Shown here piece after piece: positions 1 through 11,652 of a stretch of DNA of 64,000 nucleotides. Both the position numbers and the translations under genes were made by a program. The stretch covers positions 1 to 64,000 of the forward strand of contig LATX02000078.1 of the NCBI GenBank assembly GCA_001466705.2. Reading direction: 5' to 3'. The notes below the pieces were generated by a model that worked only from the letters and a program-made list of their open reading frames with translations, was not told the origin of the DNA and made no database searches. Every line of letters starts with the position of its first letter. Position 1 is the first letter of the stretch. The stretch is from Moniliophthora roreri (lineage: Eukaryota; Basidiomycota; Agaricomycetes; Agaricales; Marasmiaceae).

Positions 1-2230
1 TATGAACAATCAATCAATTCCTTACCATTTTCCTAAAACCACCAATTTACGACAATGACATATGTGCCTAAGCACTATAAGGTATCTTCATTGGAGGTGT
101 TTTTTGCATTTCGCGCTCATGTATCTCTCATCTTCCAACTTACGTACCACCTCCAACCTGGTATTCCTGAGCTTCCTTCCTTGCAAGGTCCAATTGAGAG
201 ATAGCTTCAGTGAATACGACTGCCTCTTTCCAGCCCTTGAGCATTTGGTACCAGTGAGATGGATTATCAATTCCGGAATAGGGACCGATAATGCAGACCA
301 ATCAGTGCAAAATGAAAAGACATTGTCATTCATTGTCAATCTCATATGTCTCAAGACCTAGACTGGTCTGCTTGTTGATGCCTTGTCTTGGCAATTGTCA
401 TTAGTAGGTGGTGAAGGATATATCACCTAAGATCTCCACTCTAGCCATCAACATCAACCTGAGTATCGTGCTTGCGTTACTACCTGGACCAGGCAAATGT
501 GCATGAGGCCCTGACATTGAAGCATGAGAATCAATGTCCATGTTCCCTGCATCTGCAAAAAGTACCTAGCATTATAATAGAGTTATAACCCTCATAATGC
601 ATTATGAGTTCCATAACCATTAGCAACCCTGTTATATGCCAAGTCAGATATAGTAACCTAGTTATAATGTAGTTGTAACATACCATAATAATTACAAGTC
701 CCATAATAATTATGATAAGTTGCAATGCCATTACAACCTAAAGACAATGTTACAACTACATTACAACCCTACTGGACAGTAAATAGATACCAAATCCTTA
801 TCAGAATCACTATTAAAATGTATTGAAGTGTATTTAGCTGTTATAATGTATTTTGACTATTCAGATTGGAGACAAAAAGAAATAAAAATCCATTCATTGC
901 AACCTCTGAGTTGAACCCACAACCTTATGGTAGATTAGTCAGCAGCCTGGTAGCTGCTGGGTGCTCAGAACCACTGTACCACTGTGCCACATAACTATAA
1001 ACACACACAGTGCATTATATCCTTTTACTAAAAGACCTATCTCCAAAACATTTTATTCTATTGATTAAAAATCAGTTTCATTATAAACATAAATAGGTGT
1101 ATCTAATAATAAAGCCTTGTTACATTGTCATGTTGCATGGGTTTTTATATGCTGTTGCACTAAGAACTTTACTTATATTTGAAATTGTGTTATAATGTGC
1201 ATGTACTGGGGTTTTAACTTGTTGTAATGACTCTATGTGGGTTGTAATGTGGTTGTAATGTGGCTATAATGTCAAATAATCCTTCCAGACAGTTGTAATG
1301 TAGTTGTAATGGGGTTGTAAGGCAGTTAAAATATTTCAATATATTGCAATTAGGCTACAGTACACTTAAAATCTAGCTGGATTTATTATCATATGTTGTA
1401 ACCTTTATAATCCTGTTGTAAGGATATTATAATGTAACGTACTTTTTGCAGGTGTGACTCCTTTTGCCTCCTCTGTCTTCTGCATCTTCTACAGTGCCAA
1501 AGTCCAAACTGAAATCCATAACACACTCATCTCCAAATGGCACATCACTATCCAAGGTCTAAAGGTCTATGATGGGTGGTATTGGTACAAGGTGGTGGCC
1601 AATACTTATGTTGAGGGAAAGGCAGGCCAAGTGTACTTGTGGATGTGTTTTCCAGGTTCCTTGGGCAGAGGCAGTGTTGGTTAAGGAGACAGGGGGTTAG
1701 GAGAAGGACATTAGCAAAGGATATATCATTGAAGGACCAAAAGGTGACATTGTGCTAATTCTTGTCTTAATTGTCGCATGCTGCCCAAACCAATTAGCAT
1801 CACCAAAACTGACAGGCCGCTGCAATGGGTTACAGGGTGTTACCATGAAATGCAATGGTCTGTAATTGTTCTAGATGAATGTAATGTAGTTAGAACGTAC
1901 TGTAATAATTTCATAGTAATATAACACAATTACATACCTGTTATAATGCCTTGTAATGGTTACAGGGCATTACAATGCATTGTGGACGTTATATCACGAT
2001 ATAATGTGTTTTGGGCATTATATTGAGTTGCATGCATTATATCAAATTCCAGGTGTTATATCGTGTTACATAGCATATCATTGGAATATGAAGGGGTTGC
2101 ATGAGTGATGCAACACCAATACAGCACCTTTATGAAGAACATCTAGGAAAAATAAGCAGTGATCATGTGAATGAAGACCCCTCCAAAGCAGACCTTAAAT
2201 TCCAACATGTGGCAAATTTTCAAACTCTGC
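1..2230. repeat. Gene-free repeat DNA rich in TTGTAATG/TATAATG motifs
   Basis: No convincing coding region is seen. From about 560 to 790 the motif appears mainly as CATTACAAC/CATTATAA, and from about 1190 to 1440 mainly as the reverse complement GTTGTAATG, so the two blocks face each other around a tRNA-like segment at 903-990. A third block (1850-2080) carries TGTAATG and TATAATG/TATATCA variants. Oppositely oriented subterminal motif arrays are typical of non-autonomous DNA transposons, but I could not place exact ends. The open frame at 1454-1684 (76 codons) lies in this DNA, and I do not recognise its product. Confidence 0.6.
903..990 (-). repeat. tRNA-like segment, possible SINE head
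   Basis: Read on the minus strand, TGGCACAGTGG (979-989) matches a Pol III A box and GGTTCAACTC (908-917) is close to a B box (GGTTCGANTC). They lie about 60 bp apart, in the order expected for a tRNA or tRNA-derived SINE. No clean cloverleaf could be folded by eye, so a tRNA-derived SINE head or decayed tRNA is more likely than a working tRNA. It sits between the two oppositely oriented TTGTAATG blocks. Confidence 0.45.
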
Positions 2231-2239
2231 TTCTTTCTT

Positions 2240-2610
2240 CTTAACCACCACCATTGTCTCCACCATTGTCATCCCCACTATCACCATCCCCACCACTGAT
2301 GCCTGCATCACCAACAACACCAACGCCATTCTCAATGCCAGCAACACACTCCAACATTCCTCAATACTGTTTGACACATCACTGCAACCAATATTATGTG
2401 CCACATCACCACCCTCAGTGCTGCCAACACTATGTTCAACACCAAAGCTCTTGACAACATTCCCTAATAACACTGATGCTGTCTGACACGTCACCATCAA
2501 TGTTCTCAACATTGTGTGCCACATCACCGCTCTCACTGCTGCCAATGCCATCAACAATGTCTGTCAACACCACTAACACCTCAACTACACCCATCAGTAA
2601 CATGAGTACT
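2240..2610. repeat. Low-complexity CAC/CCA/ACA-rich tract
   Basis: The sequence is an irregular run of CCACCA, CATCACC and CAACACC-like triplets. It gives Ser/Thr/Pro/His-rich open frames on both strands. The codon content is explained by the repeat itself, so I do not call a gene. Confidence 0.55.
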
Positions 2611-3430
2611 CAGATGCTGTCTGAAAGAAGGTATGTCTCTCATAGCTTATCTTATAACATAGATTCTTACATCTTCAAGCCTAGGTCCAATAAGTTGAAT
2701 GCTATGTTATGTACAATCAAACTCATTCTATCATCAGTGCTCTCATATGTCCATATAAGGTCTGCCTCCATCATTTGCTCTTCTATCTTATTTACTAATA
2801 ATACTGTCAGGTTCTTCGATCACCAGTGTTGCTCTTCATGACATATGGTTCGGTAAGTTTGCTCTTATGGATTTTTCTCTAGTAACATATTTACTCATTC
2901 TTGCCTTTAGATACCCTGTCCACTGTGAATATGAGGGGATTCCAGGGTTGTATAGATATCATTGTTGCTAGTAATACTTTACCCTGTATATATGTATGTA
3001 CTTGGAATCAATATATGATTCTTTTGCCTGTTCATTTGGATTGAATTGAAGCAAGGCTGCATCTAGGATTAGCAATACATTGTAGAACATGTATAACACA
3101 GTATATTGCCTGTAATGTGATATAACACCTACATCTCATTGAAATCCCTGTAATGTGCTGCCTGTTATGCCCATATGACTTGGCTCGGCCGTTGACCCAT
3201 ACGAGACATGCTTATGTGTCTCCTCCATCATAACCTACATGTTCCATTAATCTCTGCCATTGTACATCTTACAACATGTTTTCTTGTAGCAACTTCTTGA
3301 TCATTGTCTTCATAGGCTACATATGTTCTCCACATTGTATTCTCTCCCAGTAGATATAAACCACTGTGTTCTACCGTTATACTCCAAGTGGAAAATTAAT
3401 GTTGTTCTACACTCTTCTCTTCTCTCCTCT
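2611..3430. other. Intergenic, nothing recognised
   Basis: The stretch is AT-rich with no supported gene. Around 3178-3215 the string ggctcggccgttgaccca resembles the terminal repeat of the GC-rich MITE at 56916-57232, so a decayed copy end may lie here. Confidence 0.4.
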
Positions 3431-4160
3431 CACTACATATGAGGTGTTCTTTTAACATGGTTTTCTCATTGAGAAAACACTTAATCTTGCAAAGAGAATT
3501 TTTATAAAACTATATATAAATTCTAAATTTCAATTGTGTCCTCTCAACAAGAATATGTCTGGAGAATACTAAATTTTCAAATTCTGAGAATTAATAGATA
3601 ATACAATATATTAGAATAATTTTCATACTGAGAAAACATTAAATTTTCTCTGGTTGAAAATGCTCAGAAAATGCTGATAAGATAAGATAAAGATTCCACA
3701 TTTTCTATTGTGGGAAAATCAGAGAAAACACTAGGAAAACACTAGGAAAACACTAGAAAGATAGTAGGAAAATCATGTGAAAACACTGTATTTTAAAGCA
3801 GTTCTTAGATAGTTTTCATATAGTTTTCCTTTTGTACTTAACATGTTTCCTTTAATATAAAATTCAAAATCTTATATTTGTTTTCTAAATGTTTTCTTAC
3901 TATTTTATAAGGCAGAAAATTTAGTATATTTGTAATTAGAAAATTAAAGGATAATTCTATAATTTCATTATCATAAAATAATAAAAAAACACAGACTCTT
4001 CTGGAAATTAAAATCCAGAGTATGCTTGCTGTTTTCAATATGTGATGACAACTTGAAACTAATAGAGTTTTCTGAGTGTTGTCTGAAAGCAAATATATAG
4101 CAGTATTCTGGGTGTATTTCCTTTGTATTAATAGCATAAGAAGAACACCTCATACATAGT
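3431..4160 (-). mobile_element. CACTA-type non-autonomous element, copy 1
   Basis: The element begins CACTACATATGAGGTGTTCTT and ends with the near-perfect inverse AAGAACACCTCATACATAGTG, giving terminal inverted repeats of about 21 bp that start with the diagnostic CACTA. It is about 730 bp, very AT-rich and has no transposase. The interior matches, in inverted orientation, the copies at 6732-7478 and 7735-8443. The flanking triplets are tct and ttt, so the expected 3-bp target duplication is imperfect. The right end abuts a gag remnant. Confidence 0.7.
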
Positions 4161-5402
4161 GTTTGGGGCAACACATTGAAATAGTTCCAGCATGACATTC
4201 TTGGTGTTCAGCTGGGGCCCAAAGCTCTTTGGACCGAGAACTATGCTATATTTGTAAACAAACTCTGGGTCAACTTCGGACCTTGTAACTCATGAGCTGA
4301 AGCAGAGGACACTCTCAACAACCTCCAGATGTGTGATGCCGATCACATCCACACCTACAATCTCAAGTTCCAGGGCACTATGGTTGAACTGGATTGGGGC
4401 GAGAATGCCTTCTCTTACCAGTACTACTAGGGTCTTCCTGACTGCATCAAGGATGAGATGTCTCATGTTGGCTGACCCGATTCTTTCCATGTGCTCTGAG
4501 ACCTCGCCTGTTCAATTGATGACCGGTAATTTGTCTAAGATAAGACTAGTGGAANCACATTTTCTATTGTGGGAAAGTCAGAGAAAACACTAGGAAAACA
4601 CTAGAAAGATAGTAGGAAAATCATGTGAAAACACTGTATTTTAAAGCAGTTCTTAGATAGTTTTCATATAGTTTTCCTTTTGTACTTAACATGTTTCCTT
4701 TAATATAAAATTCAAAATCTTATATTTGTTTTCTAAATGTTTTCTTACTATTTTATAAGGCAGAAAATTTAGTATATTTGTAATTAGAAAATTAAAGGAT
4801 AATTCTATAATTTCATTATCATAAAATAATAAAAAAACACAGACTCTTCTGGAAATTAAAATCCAGAGTATGCTTGCTGTTTTCAATATGTGATGACAAC
4901 TTGAAACTAATAGAGTTTTCTGAGTGTTGTCTGAAAGCAAATATATAGCAGTATTCTGGGTGTATTTCCTTTGTATTAATAGCATAAGAAGAACACCTCA
5001 TACATAGTGTTTGGGGCAACACATTGAAATAGTTCCAGCATGACATTCTTGGTGTTCAGCTGGGGCCCAAAGCTCTTTGGACCGAGAACTATGCTATATT
5101 TGTAAACAAACTCTGGGTCAACTTCGGACCTTGTAACTCATGAGCTGAAGCAGAGGACACTCTCAACAACCTCCAGATGTGTGATGCCGATCACATCCAC
5201 ACCTACAATCTCAAGTTCCAGGGCACTATGGTTGAACTGGATTGGGGCGAGAATGCCTTCTCTTACCAGTACTACTAGGGTCTTCCTGACTGCATCAAGG
5301 ATGAGATGTCTCATGTTGGCTGACCCGATTCTTTCCATGTGCTCTGAGACCTCGCCTGTTCAATTGATGACCGGTAATTTGTCTAAGATAAGACTAGTGG
5401 AA
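3697..5402. repeat. Near-identical direct duplication around N at 4555
   Basis: Positions 3697-4554 recur at 4556-5402 with the same sequence apart from an 11-bp difference in a GGAAAACACTA tandem and at least one substitution. The single N at 4555 separates them. This fits two overlapping contig ends joined without merging. The second half of CACTA-type copy 1 therefore reappears as 4556-5008, and the gag remnant reappears as 5042-5402. Confidence 0.75.
4194..4554 (+). pseudogene. Ty3/Gypsy gag (capsid) remnant, family E
   Basis: Translation in one plus-strand frame gives a recognisable basidiomycete Gypsy gag segment, with phrases such as [23 protein letters not shown] and GLPDCIKDEMSHVG. 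It is interrupted by TGA where Arg is expected (S-stop-AE, G-stop-PD, L-stop-DL) and once by TAG. The frame decays near the N at 4555. There are no LTRs or pol nearby. The left side is cut by the CACTA-type copy 1. Confidence 0.6.
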
Positions 5403-5440
5403 AACTACCCAAAAGATAACCTCCAAAAGTCTAACTCAGT
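5042..5440 (+). pseudogene. Second copy of the family E gag remnant (probable assembly duplicate)
   Basis: This has the same translation and the same stops as the copy at 4194-4554. It runs past the duplicated block for a short distance before similarity to gag is lost near 5400. It should be counted once with the first copy. Confidence 0.6.
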
Positions 5441-6731
5441 TTGTTGTGCAAGTGTGGATTGACGTGATCAGAGTTACTGCACTTAGAATGCTAACAAAAC
5501 TCTTAGCTAGGTTGATTCTCTCTTATTGAAGTGTTCTACTTCAAAGTGTTCACCTCCAGAGGAGTATAGATGGTTTTAAAATGGGTTTATTGGGTAAACA
5601 CACACACAAAACACAAGGAACACAGTGCACAAAGCACAGACACAAGAGCTACAGTCCCATACAAAGACTCAATAGCTGATATAGTCTGACCCTACAGAGT
5701 TCAAGACTTCTTCAAGATAACTACAGTATACAGTGTACTGGAAAAGGTCCTAGACCAATTTCTACAAAGAGTTCAGTGTAGGCACACCCCTTGCTAAGAC
5801 TCTAAGTGTGTCACAACCTGATACACACAGGCCACACTCCAAGTGCCCAAGGCTTCTTCTTAGTGTAAAGTTTCTCTTAGAAGAGCATGACAACGCACTT
5901 AAGATGTTACTCTTATCTCTTATAACACAAGTTTGTTATCAGATTTCTATTTCTCTGGAGTCACTCAGGACCAATCTCCAGGGCCTGAAGTGAGGAAGCA
6001 AAACTGGAATGGCACACAAATTTATACACCAAACAAACTCTTCATGTATTCACAATCAGAGGGGGCAGAGTTACTTGACTATGTACGAATATCTAGCTGT
6101 CCTTATATACAGTCCAAGGAATATATCTACAGAAAAATATAGATAATGTCTGATAATTCAGGAAATGATAAATGAGTGACGGAGATACTAAAAGAGGGAA
6201 TATTCAGATGTCACAGAGTTTGGCCACTAGGGTATCTGACCATATCCGCGTGGGTATCTATGTTTCCAGGTGTTCTGGGCTCTATAATTTGTATTTTCTC
6301 TTTTTCTCACCCAGGTATCTATGAGCGGATGGCTGTATCTGTCCTGTCTCTTTACAGCATTTCCCATTCCAGTATCCTCACATTGGTAGAGGCCTAGATG
6401 CCAAAGTTTCCAAGGTCAGAACACGCTGTTACTGTTCCTATCTCCTTTGACAGTGCATGCTTGGTCTTATTTAGGACTTCTTATTCTTCATATGTCTCAT
6501 GGTATCTGTCTGTAGGTAGTAGATGTCCTTCAGAAGTGATTTCCATTATTCCAAGATGACCTTATACCTAGTTAGGTTATTGCATATTGTTTAGCTGCCA
6601 GTGAATTCCTTATTAAGAGATTGCCTGCTTTGACTCTGATCCGTATATTGACTTTGGAGGAGGATTGTTCTATGATTGTTCCTGTTCTAAGTCGTCTTTC
6701 TGTTTTGATGTCTCCTCTAAGTACCTCTGTA
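5441..6731. other. Intergenic, no supported gene
   Basis: There is a short CA-rich stretch near 5595-5650 (acacacacacaaaacacaagg). The rest is mixed-composition DNA with short open frames only. It may be the remainder of the Gypsy element whose gag lies upstream, but I recognise no RT, integrase or LTR. Confidence 0.4.
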
Positions 6732-7478
6732 TACTATATACGAAGTGTTCTTTTTATGCTATTAATACAAAGGAAATACACTCAGAATACTGCTATATAT
6801 TTGCTTCCAGACAACACTCAGAAAATTCTATTAGTTTCAAGTTGTCATCACATATTGAAAACAGCAAGCATACTCTGGATTTTAATTTCCAGAAGAGTCT
6901 GTGTTTTTTTATTATTTTATGATAATGAAATTATAGAATTATCCTTTAATTTTCTAATTACAAATATACTAAATTTTCTGCCTTATAAAATAGTGAGAAA
7001 ACATTTAGAAAATAAATATAAGATTTTGAATTTTATATCAAAGGAAACATGTTAAATACAAAAGGAAAACTATATGAAAACTATCTAAAAACTGCTTTAA
7101 AATATAGTGTTTTCACATGATTTTCCTACTATTTTCCTAGTGTTTTCCTAGTGTTTTCTCTGACTTTCCCACAATAGAAAATGTGGAATTTTTATCTTAT
7201 CTTATCAGCATTTTCTGAGAATTTTCAACCAGAGAAAATTTAATGTTTTCTCAGTATAGAAATTATTCTAATATATTGTATTATCTATTAATTCTCAGAA
7301 TTTGAAAATTCCATATCTTTTGCTGCTGAAAATTTAGTATTCTCCAGGCATATTCTTGTTGAGAGGACATAATTGAAATTTAGAATTTATATATGGTTTT
7401 ATAAAAATTCTCTTTGCAAGAAGATTAAGTGTTTTCTCAATCAGAAAACCATGTTAAAAGAACACTTCATATGTAGTG
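6732..7478 (+). mobile_element. CACTA-type non-autonomous element, copy 3
   Basis: This 747-bp copy has ends tactatatacgaagtgttct and agaacacttcatatgtagtg and is inverted relative to copy 1. It is flanked on both sides by gta (6729-6731 and 7479-7481), which is the 3-bp target duplication expected for CACTA transposons. The first base of the left end is T instead of C. There is no coding capacity for a transposase, so it must be moved in trans. Confidence 0.7.
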
Positions 7479-7734
7479 GTACTTGTTTGACTGCAGATTG
7501 CACTTTGCCAATATCATAGAAAGGTAAAGTAGAAATCAAAATCCCATTGATAGCACTTTGAGAGCTTGGTTAACTAGCCAATGCGTTTATTGGGCCATAG
7601 TTAGGTTCTCTACAGGTTTCAGGAGTAATCTGTTTTGGATCTGATACATAGATAAGTCAGGAAGTACAGCTTCGACACCTCTGTATAGCATATCATATAG
7701 CTCTTTGTACTTTCCAAGGTACCATAGCTTCTCT

Positions 7735-8443
7735 CACTATGTATGAGGTGTTCTTTTTATGCTATTAATACAAAGGAAATACACTCAGAATACTGCTATA
7801 TATTTGCTTCCAGACAACACTTAGAAAATTCTATTAGTTTCAAGTTGTCATCATATATTGAAAACAGCAAGCATACTCTGGATTTTAATTTCCAGAAGAG
7901 TCTGTGTTTTTTTATTATTTTATGATAATGAAATTATAGAATTATCCTTTAATTTTCTAATTACAAATATACTAAATTTTCTGCCTTATAAAATAGTGAG
8001 AAAACATTTAGAAAATAAATATAAGATTTTGAATCTTATATCAAAGGAAACATGTTAAATACAAAAGGAAAACTATATGAAAACTATCTAAAAACTGCTT
8101 TAAAATATAGTGTTTTCACATGATTTTCCTACTATTTTCCTAGTGTTTTCCTAGTGTTTTCTCTGACTTTCCCACAATAGAAAATGTGGAATTTTTATCT
8201 TATCTTATCAGCATTTTCTGAGAATTTTCAACCAGAGAAAATTTAATGTTTTCTCAGTATAGAAATTATTCTAATATATTGTATTATCTATTAATTCTCA
8301 GAATTTGAAAATTCCATATCTTTTGCTGCTGAAAGTTTAGTATTCTCCAATTTATATATGGTTTTATAAAAATTCTCTTTGCAAGAAGATTAAGTGTTTT
8401 CTCAATCAGAAAACCATGTTAAAAGAACACCTCGTATGTAGTG
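7735..8443 (+). mobile_element. CACTA-type non-autonomous element, copy 4
   Basis: This 709-bp copy has ends CACTATGTATGAGGTGTTCT and AGAACACCTCGTATGTAGTG. It is almost identical to copy 3 but lacks about 40 bp of the interior near 8350. The flanking triplets (tct and agc) do not match. The right end directly abuts the broken reverse transcriptase of element D. The 256 bp between copies 3 and 4 hold nothing I recognise. Confidence 0.7.
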
Positions 8444-9700
8444 AGCATTGGTGAGTCCTTTGGGGATGACATTCCATTGATAAGAGCTGTATTGGGTCTG
8501 GAATGTGGTTTTCCACTCGTCACCTTCAGCAATTCATACAAGATGGTATGCATGGCGAAGATTGAGCTTGGTATAGACTTTGGCCTTACTCGGGGCATCA
8601 AGAAGGTCAGAAATGAGGGGAAGAGGATAGCGATCCTTCTTGGTGATCTTGTTAAGACCTCGAAAATCCACACACAGGCATAGGGCCCCAGATTTCTTCT
8701 TGACAAAGAGTACCAGTGCTCCAAAGGGAGAGCCTGAGGAGGTGATGAATCCACTGCGAAGATTGTTGTCTAGAAATTCCTGAAGAGCTGCCAGCTCATT
8801 GCCCAAGAGAGGGTAAACTCAGCTGAGAGGTGGCTGAGCTCCTTCCTCAAGTTCAATCTTCAGATCAAACTCTCGGTGGTCAGCAAGCTTCCAGGAAAGA
8901 TCTTCATTGAAAATGGATGCAAACTCATGATAGAGAGTAGGGACGGCGGACATATCAACCAGCTCAATGTCGCCAGCCTTACCAGAAGACTCTGTGCTTG
9001 GGTCCGTAGCATAGAGAGTGAATTGCTGCACACCAGGCTCATTACAGATGCAAAGGAATGCAGCAGCGGAAATGATGGAGATGGGTCCTTCTGCAGCACG
9101 AGTTTCGGGTAAGGAGTAGATCAGTTTGTACAGCCAGAAGGGCTTATGTGGCTTCCTAGTAGGCGAGAGGAGCATCGTATGAGGTTTAGGCAAAATGGAG
9201 GGTGGCATAGCGTCCAATGAGGTGTCAGACTCAGCCGATGCAGGTCGCGGATCTCCAGAGGGAGGAGAGGATGTGTCGAGGTGCCAGAATATAATACTGC
9301 CCTCAGCCCAGTCAATCAACAGATTGTAGCGGGTGAGCCAGTTGTATCCTAGCACTAGATTGCACTCTGAATCTAGTCGGATGACATAGAAATCCAGATG
9401 GAAAGTTTCTCTGTAGCTGAAACAGATCAGAAGAGTGACCGTCTTAGTGATAAGTGTACTGTTTGAACTGTCTAGGAGTTTGAGTCACACAGGAGGAATC
9501 GTTTCAGTGGGAATGCAGTTTATTTGTACGAAGTTGGAGTCTATGAAACAATGGGAAGAACCAGAATCAACAAGAGCAAGAAAATGTAAAAGTAAAGTTC
9601 AGAAAGGGGAAGAAAGGCCATTGGGAGAATCATTCTCTATAAGTTCATTGGTAGAGTAGGTGGAGGAAAGAGGGATACATAGGAATGACTGGAAAGAGTG
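8444..9700 (-). pseudogene. Element D: Ty3/Gypsy protease-RT remnant
   Basis: On the minus strand one frame reads through an aspartic protease (VDSGSSHCFID, about 9545-9580), a linker with [12 protein letters not shown], and the start of a reverse transcriptase (VDFRGLNKITKKDRYPLPLI, then YTKLNLRHAY). In-frame TGA codons at about 9485, 8819 and 8534 replace probable Arg codons. The RT stops at the edge of CACTA-type copy 4, so the catalytic YXDD, RNase H and integrase are missing. It belongs to a different family from elements B and C. Confidence 0.75.
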
Positions 9701-9782
9701 GATGCATTGAGCATGACCTCATGGATAACACCAGAAGGGTCAACACAACTCCGATCTGGTGTTGAGGTATTGGAGCTGCAGT

Positions 9783-10190
9783 CTAGTTTTTTGACTCAGC
9801 AGACCCATCAGTTTTGTCGGCCAAGGGTGCTTCATCAACAGAGGCAGCGCATCCAGATGCTTTACCTTTCACATTGCGGGCCTTCTTCTTTGCACAGTTG
9901 TTGATGTCGTGCTTGTCACCGCAGAACATGCAAAGACCGTTCTCCTGACAGTGTTTGTGTTCTTCATCTGTCAGTTTCCCATTCTTGAGCTTGCCTTCAA
10001 GCCAAGAGGGTAGTGATTTGGACTGGTTACCTGAACCAGACTTTGACTTAGCAGTAGAAGAGAAAGATGAAGAGCCTTGGTCCGAGAACTTGGATTTGCC
10101 TGAGTTGGAGTTGGAGTTGGAACCTGAGTTTCTGCTCGAAGATGAACCCTTGCTATCCTTGCCTCTGGAACCAGAACTGGTGTTACAGTT
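9783..10190 (-). pseudogene. Element D: gag C-terminus with zinc knuckle
   Basis: The minus-strand frame encodes a Ser/Asn/Gly-rich stretch followed by [13 protein letters not shown], a CCHC knuckle (C-x2-C-x4-H-x4-C) typical of the Gypsy nucleocapsid. It precedes the protease-RT remnant in the expected gag-pol order. The upstream part of gag is cut by insertion of the element A LTR at 10191. Confidence 0.7.
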
Positions 10191-10801
10191 GGACAAGAAC
10201 AGACTATCTTTTTCTTCTTTCTATTTCTTGCTTTGACACTTTAGCACCTTCGAGCGCTAGTATTCTCTTTTTACCTATGCTTCTCATTAACATCTGGACA
10301 CATCCACATTCCCAGTTCCCTTTTCCGATTCCATGCCTTCCTTTCTATTTAAGATGTCATCACTATGTCATTGGCAACATCAGTATGATATCATTATTCT
10401 ATTTGTTTCTTTCCTTTTCTATTTATGATCCGACGTCAGCCATGACATCGGTTATTGTATCACCATATTTATTTTTACTTCCTCAACATCACTTCTGATG
10501 TCATGTTCCTATTTATCATGTTGTCAAAGGCACATTCTATTTACTAAACAAACGATGTCATACTAGCAGTCTGTGTACAACTAGTAGACTACAACGGTTG
10601 TATAAGTAGATAGTCTGCGGGTCTAAGCTACCTCAGCTTGACCTAGTTAACTCTTTGGACATCTTGCTCACTTCGACCAAACTCTGAGAACTTTAGCAAG
10701 AGCTGAAGAACTCAACTCGAACTTGCTCCTTTTGTCAACTTAGCGCCGCTACGTCATAGTGGTTGTTGAGTTGTTGTCGTTGCTGCACAAGTAATGTAAC
10801 A
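10191..10801 (+). repeat. 5' LTR of element A
   Basis: The 611-bp LTR starts TGTTACAG and ends GTAATGTAACA. It matches the element B LTR (19731-20300) over most of its length but is clearly diverged, for example in the segments after the first 10 bp and around 10550-10700. It is followed by AAAGGTCAAGCTGATC, as in element B. It is inserted in the gag of element D. Confidence 0.75.
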
Positions 10802-10860
10802 AAAGGTCAAGCTGATCGTTGCCGACCTACCCAGGTTTAGACATCATCTCTCATCGAAAC

Positions 10861-11297
10861 ATGATTCCCCTGAGGGCTCCCTTTACAGCAGCCGAAGAAG
10901 CTGATCTCGATGATCAACTCGAAGTAGCCGAACAGCTATTGAACCCCGACCCCGAACAGACCCCGCGCCGAATTACTCGTAGCCAACGAAGAGGAGCAGT
11001 CAAAAGTCTCCAACAAGAAAGAACAGAACCCGAAGCTGAGTCTTCCGAACCAGATTTATTTGACGAATTTCGGAATTTATTCCATACACCGACTCCAGAA
11101 ATGACAACTCCCAGTGGAAGCACTGCTGCTTCAGACGTCAAACCAAAAGTAGAACACGATGACACCGATGAACAATGGGCCCGGACTATTTCCACAGCCG
11201 TACTCCAGACGATCGATGACAAGAAGGATGAAGCCAGCAAAGGGCCGACTCCGGACCCCTTTTTGGGAAAACAATCAGACACCCGCCGATTCCTCCT
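10861..11297 (+). pseudogene. Element A gag, 5' part, cut at the contig end
   Basis: An ATG at 10861 opens a frame with RAPFTAAEEADLD, TPRRITRSQRRGA and a long acidic Ser/Thr-rich region. This is homologous to the gag N-terminus of element B. The frame is intact up to the N at 11298, after which the sequence jumps into a different LTR. The rest of element A is not in the window. The N-terminal part of gag is disordered-looking, and the capsid domain is not reached. Confidence 0.7.
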
Positions 11298-11298
11298 N

Positions 11299-11592
11299 TT
11301 CCATTTGTTTAACAAACAATGATGTCGATCTAGCAGTTTGTATCCAAACGAGTAACTACAAAGGATGTATAAGTAGATAGTTTTCTGGGTCTAAGCTCTT
11401 TAGCTTGACCTAGTTTAATCAAACTTGTGTTTAGCCAACGAACTTCTGAACTTTAGCTTTTCTTAAGCTAACTCTCAAACTTGAACTTTGCTCCTTCAGG
11501 AAGGGAATCTTCCTTTCTTGTCGAAGTTAACTCCGCATCACTAAGTCAAAGTGGTGTTGAGTTGTTGTCATTGCTGCGCAAGTAACGTAACA
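11299..11592 (+). repeat. Partial 5' LTR of element B
   Basis: These 294 bp correspond to 20007-20300 of the 3' LTR, with near identity, and end GTAACGTAACA. The missing 276 bp would lie beyond the contig break at 11298. Immediately downstream is AAAGGTCAAGCTGATC, the position of the primer-binding site. I do not recognise a match to the common tRNA-iMet primer end (TGGTATCAGAGC-type). Confidence 0.8.
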
Positions 11593-11652
11593 AAAGGTCA
11601 AGCTGATCATTGCCGACCTACCCAGGTTTAGGCACCACCGCTTATCGAAAAC

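Noticed and set aside
1190..1440. CRISPR-like array from the TTGTAATG repeats
   Set aside because: The units are 8-12 bp, irregularly spaced and imperfect, and the organism is a eukaryote.
2195..2841. Ser/Thr/Pro-rich frames on both strands
   Set aside because: Low-complexity trinucleotide content explains both; there is no start context, introns or conserved domain.
3838..4137. Repeated 99-codon open frames in the AT-rich elements
   Set aside because: They lie inside the CACTA-type copies, are Ile/Leu/Lys-rich by composition and differ in frame and length between copies. They look like chance frames.
9955..10236. Acidic Leu/Glu-rich plus-strand frame
   Set aside because: It is the antisense of the Ser/Asn-rich element D gag and runs across the LTR boundary.
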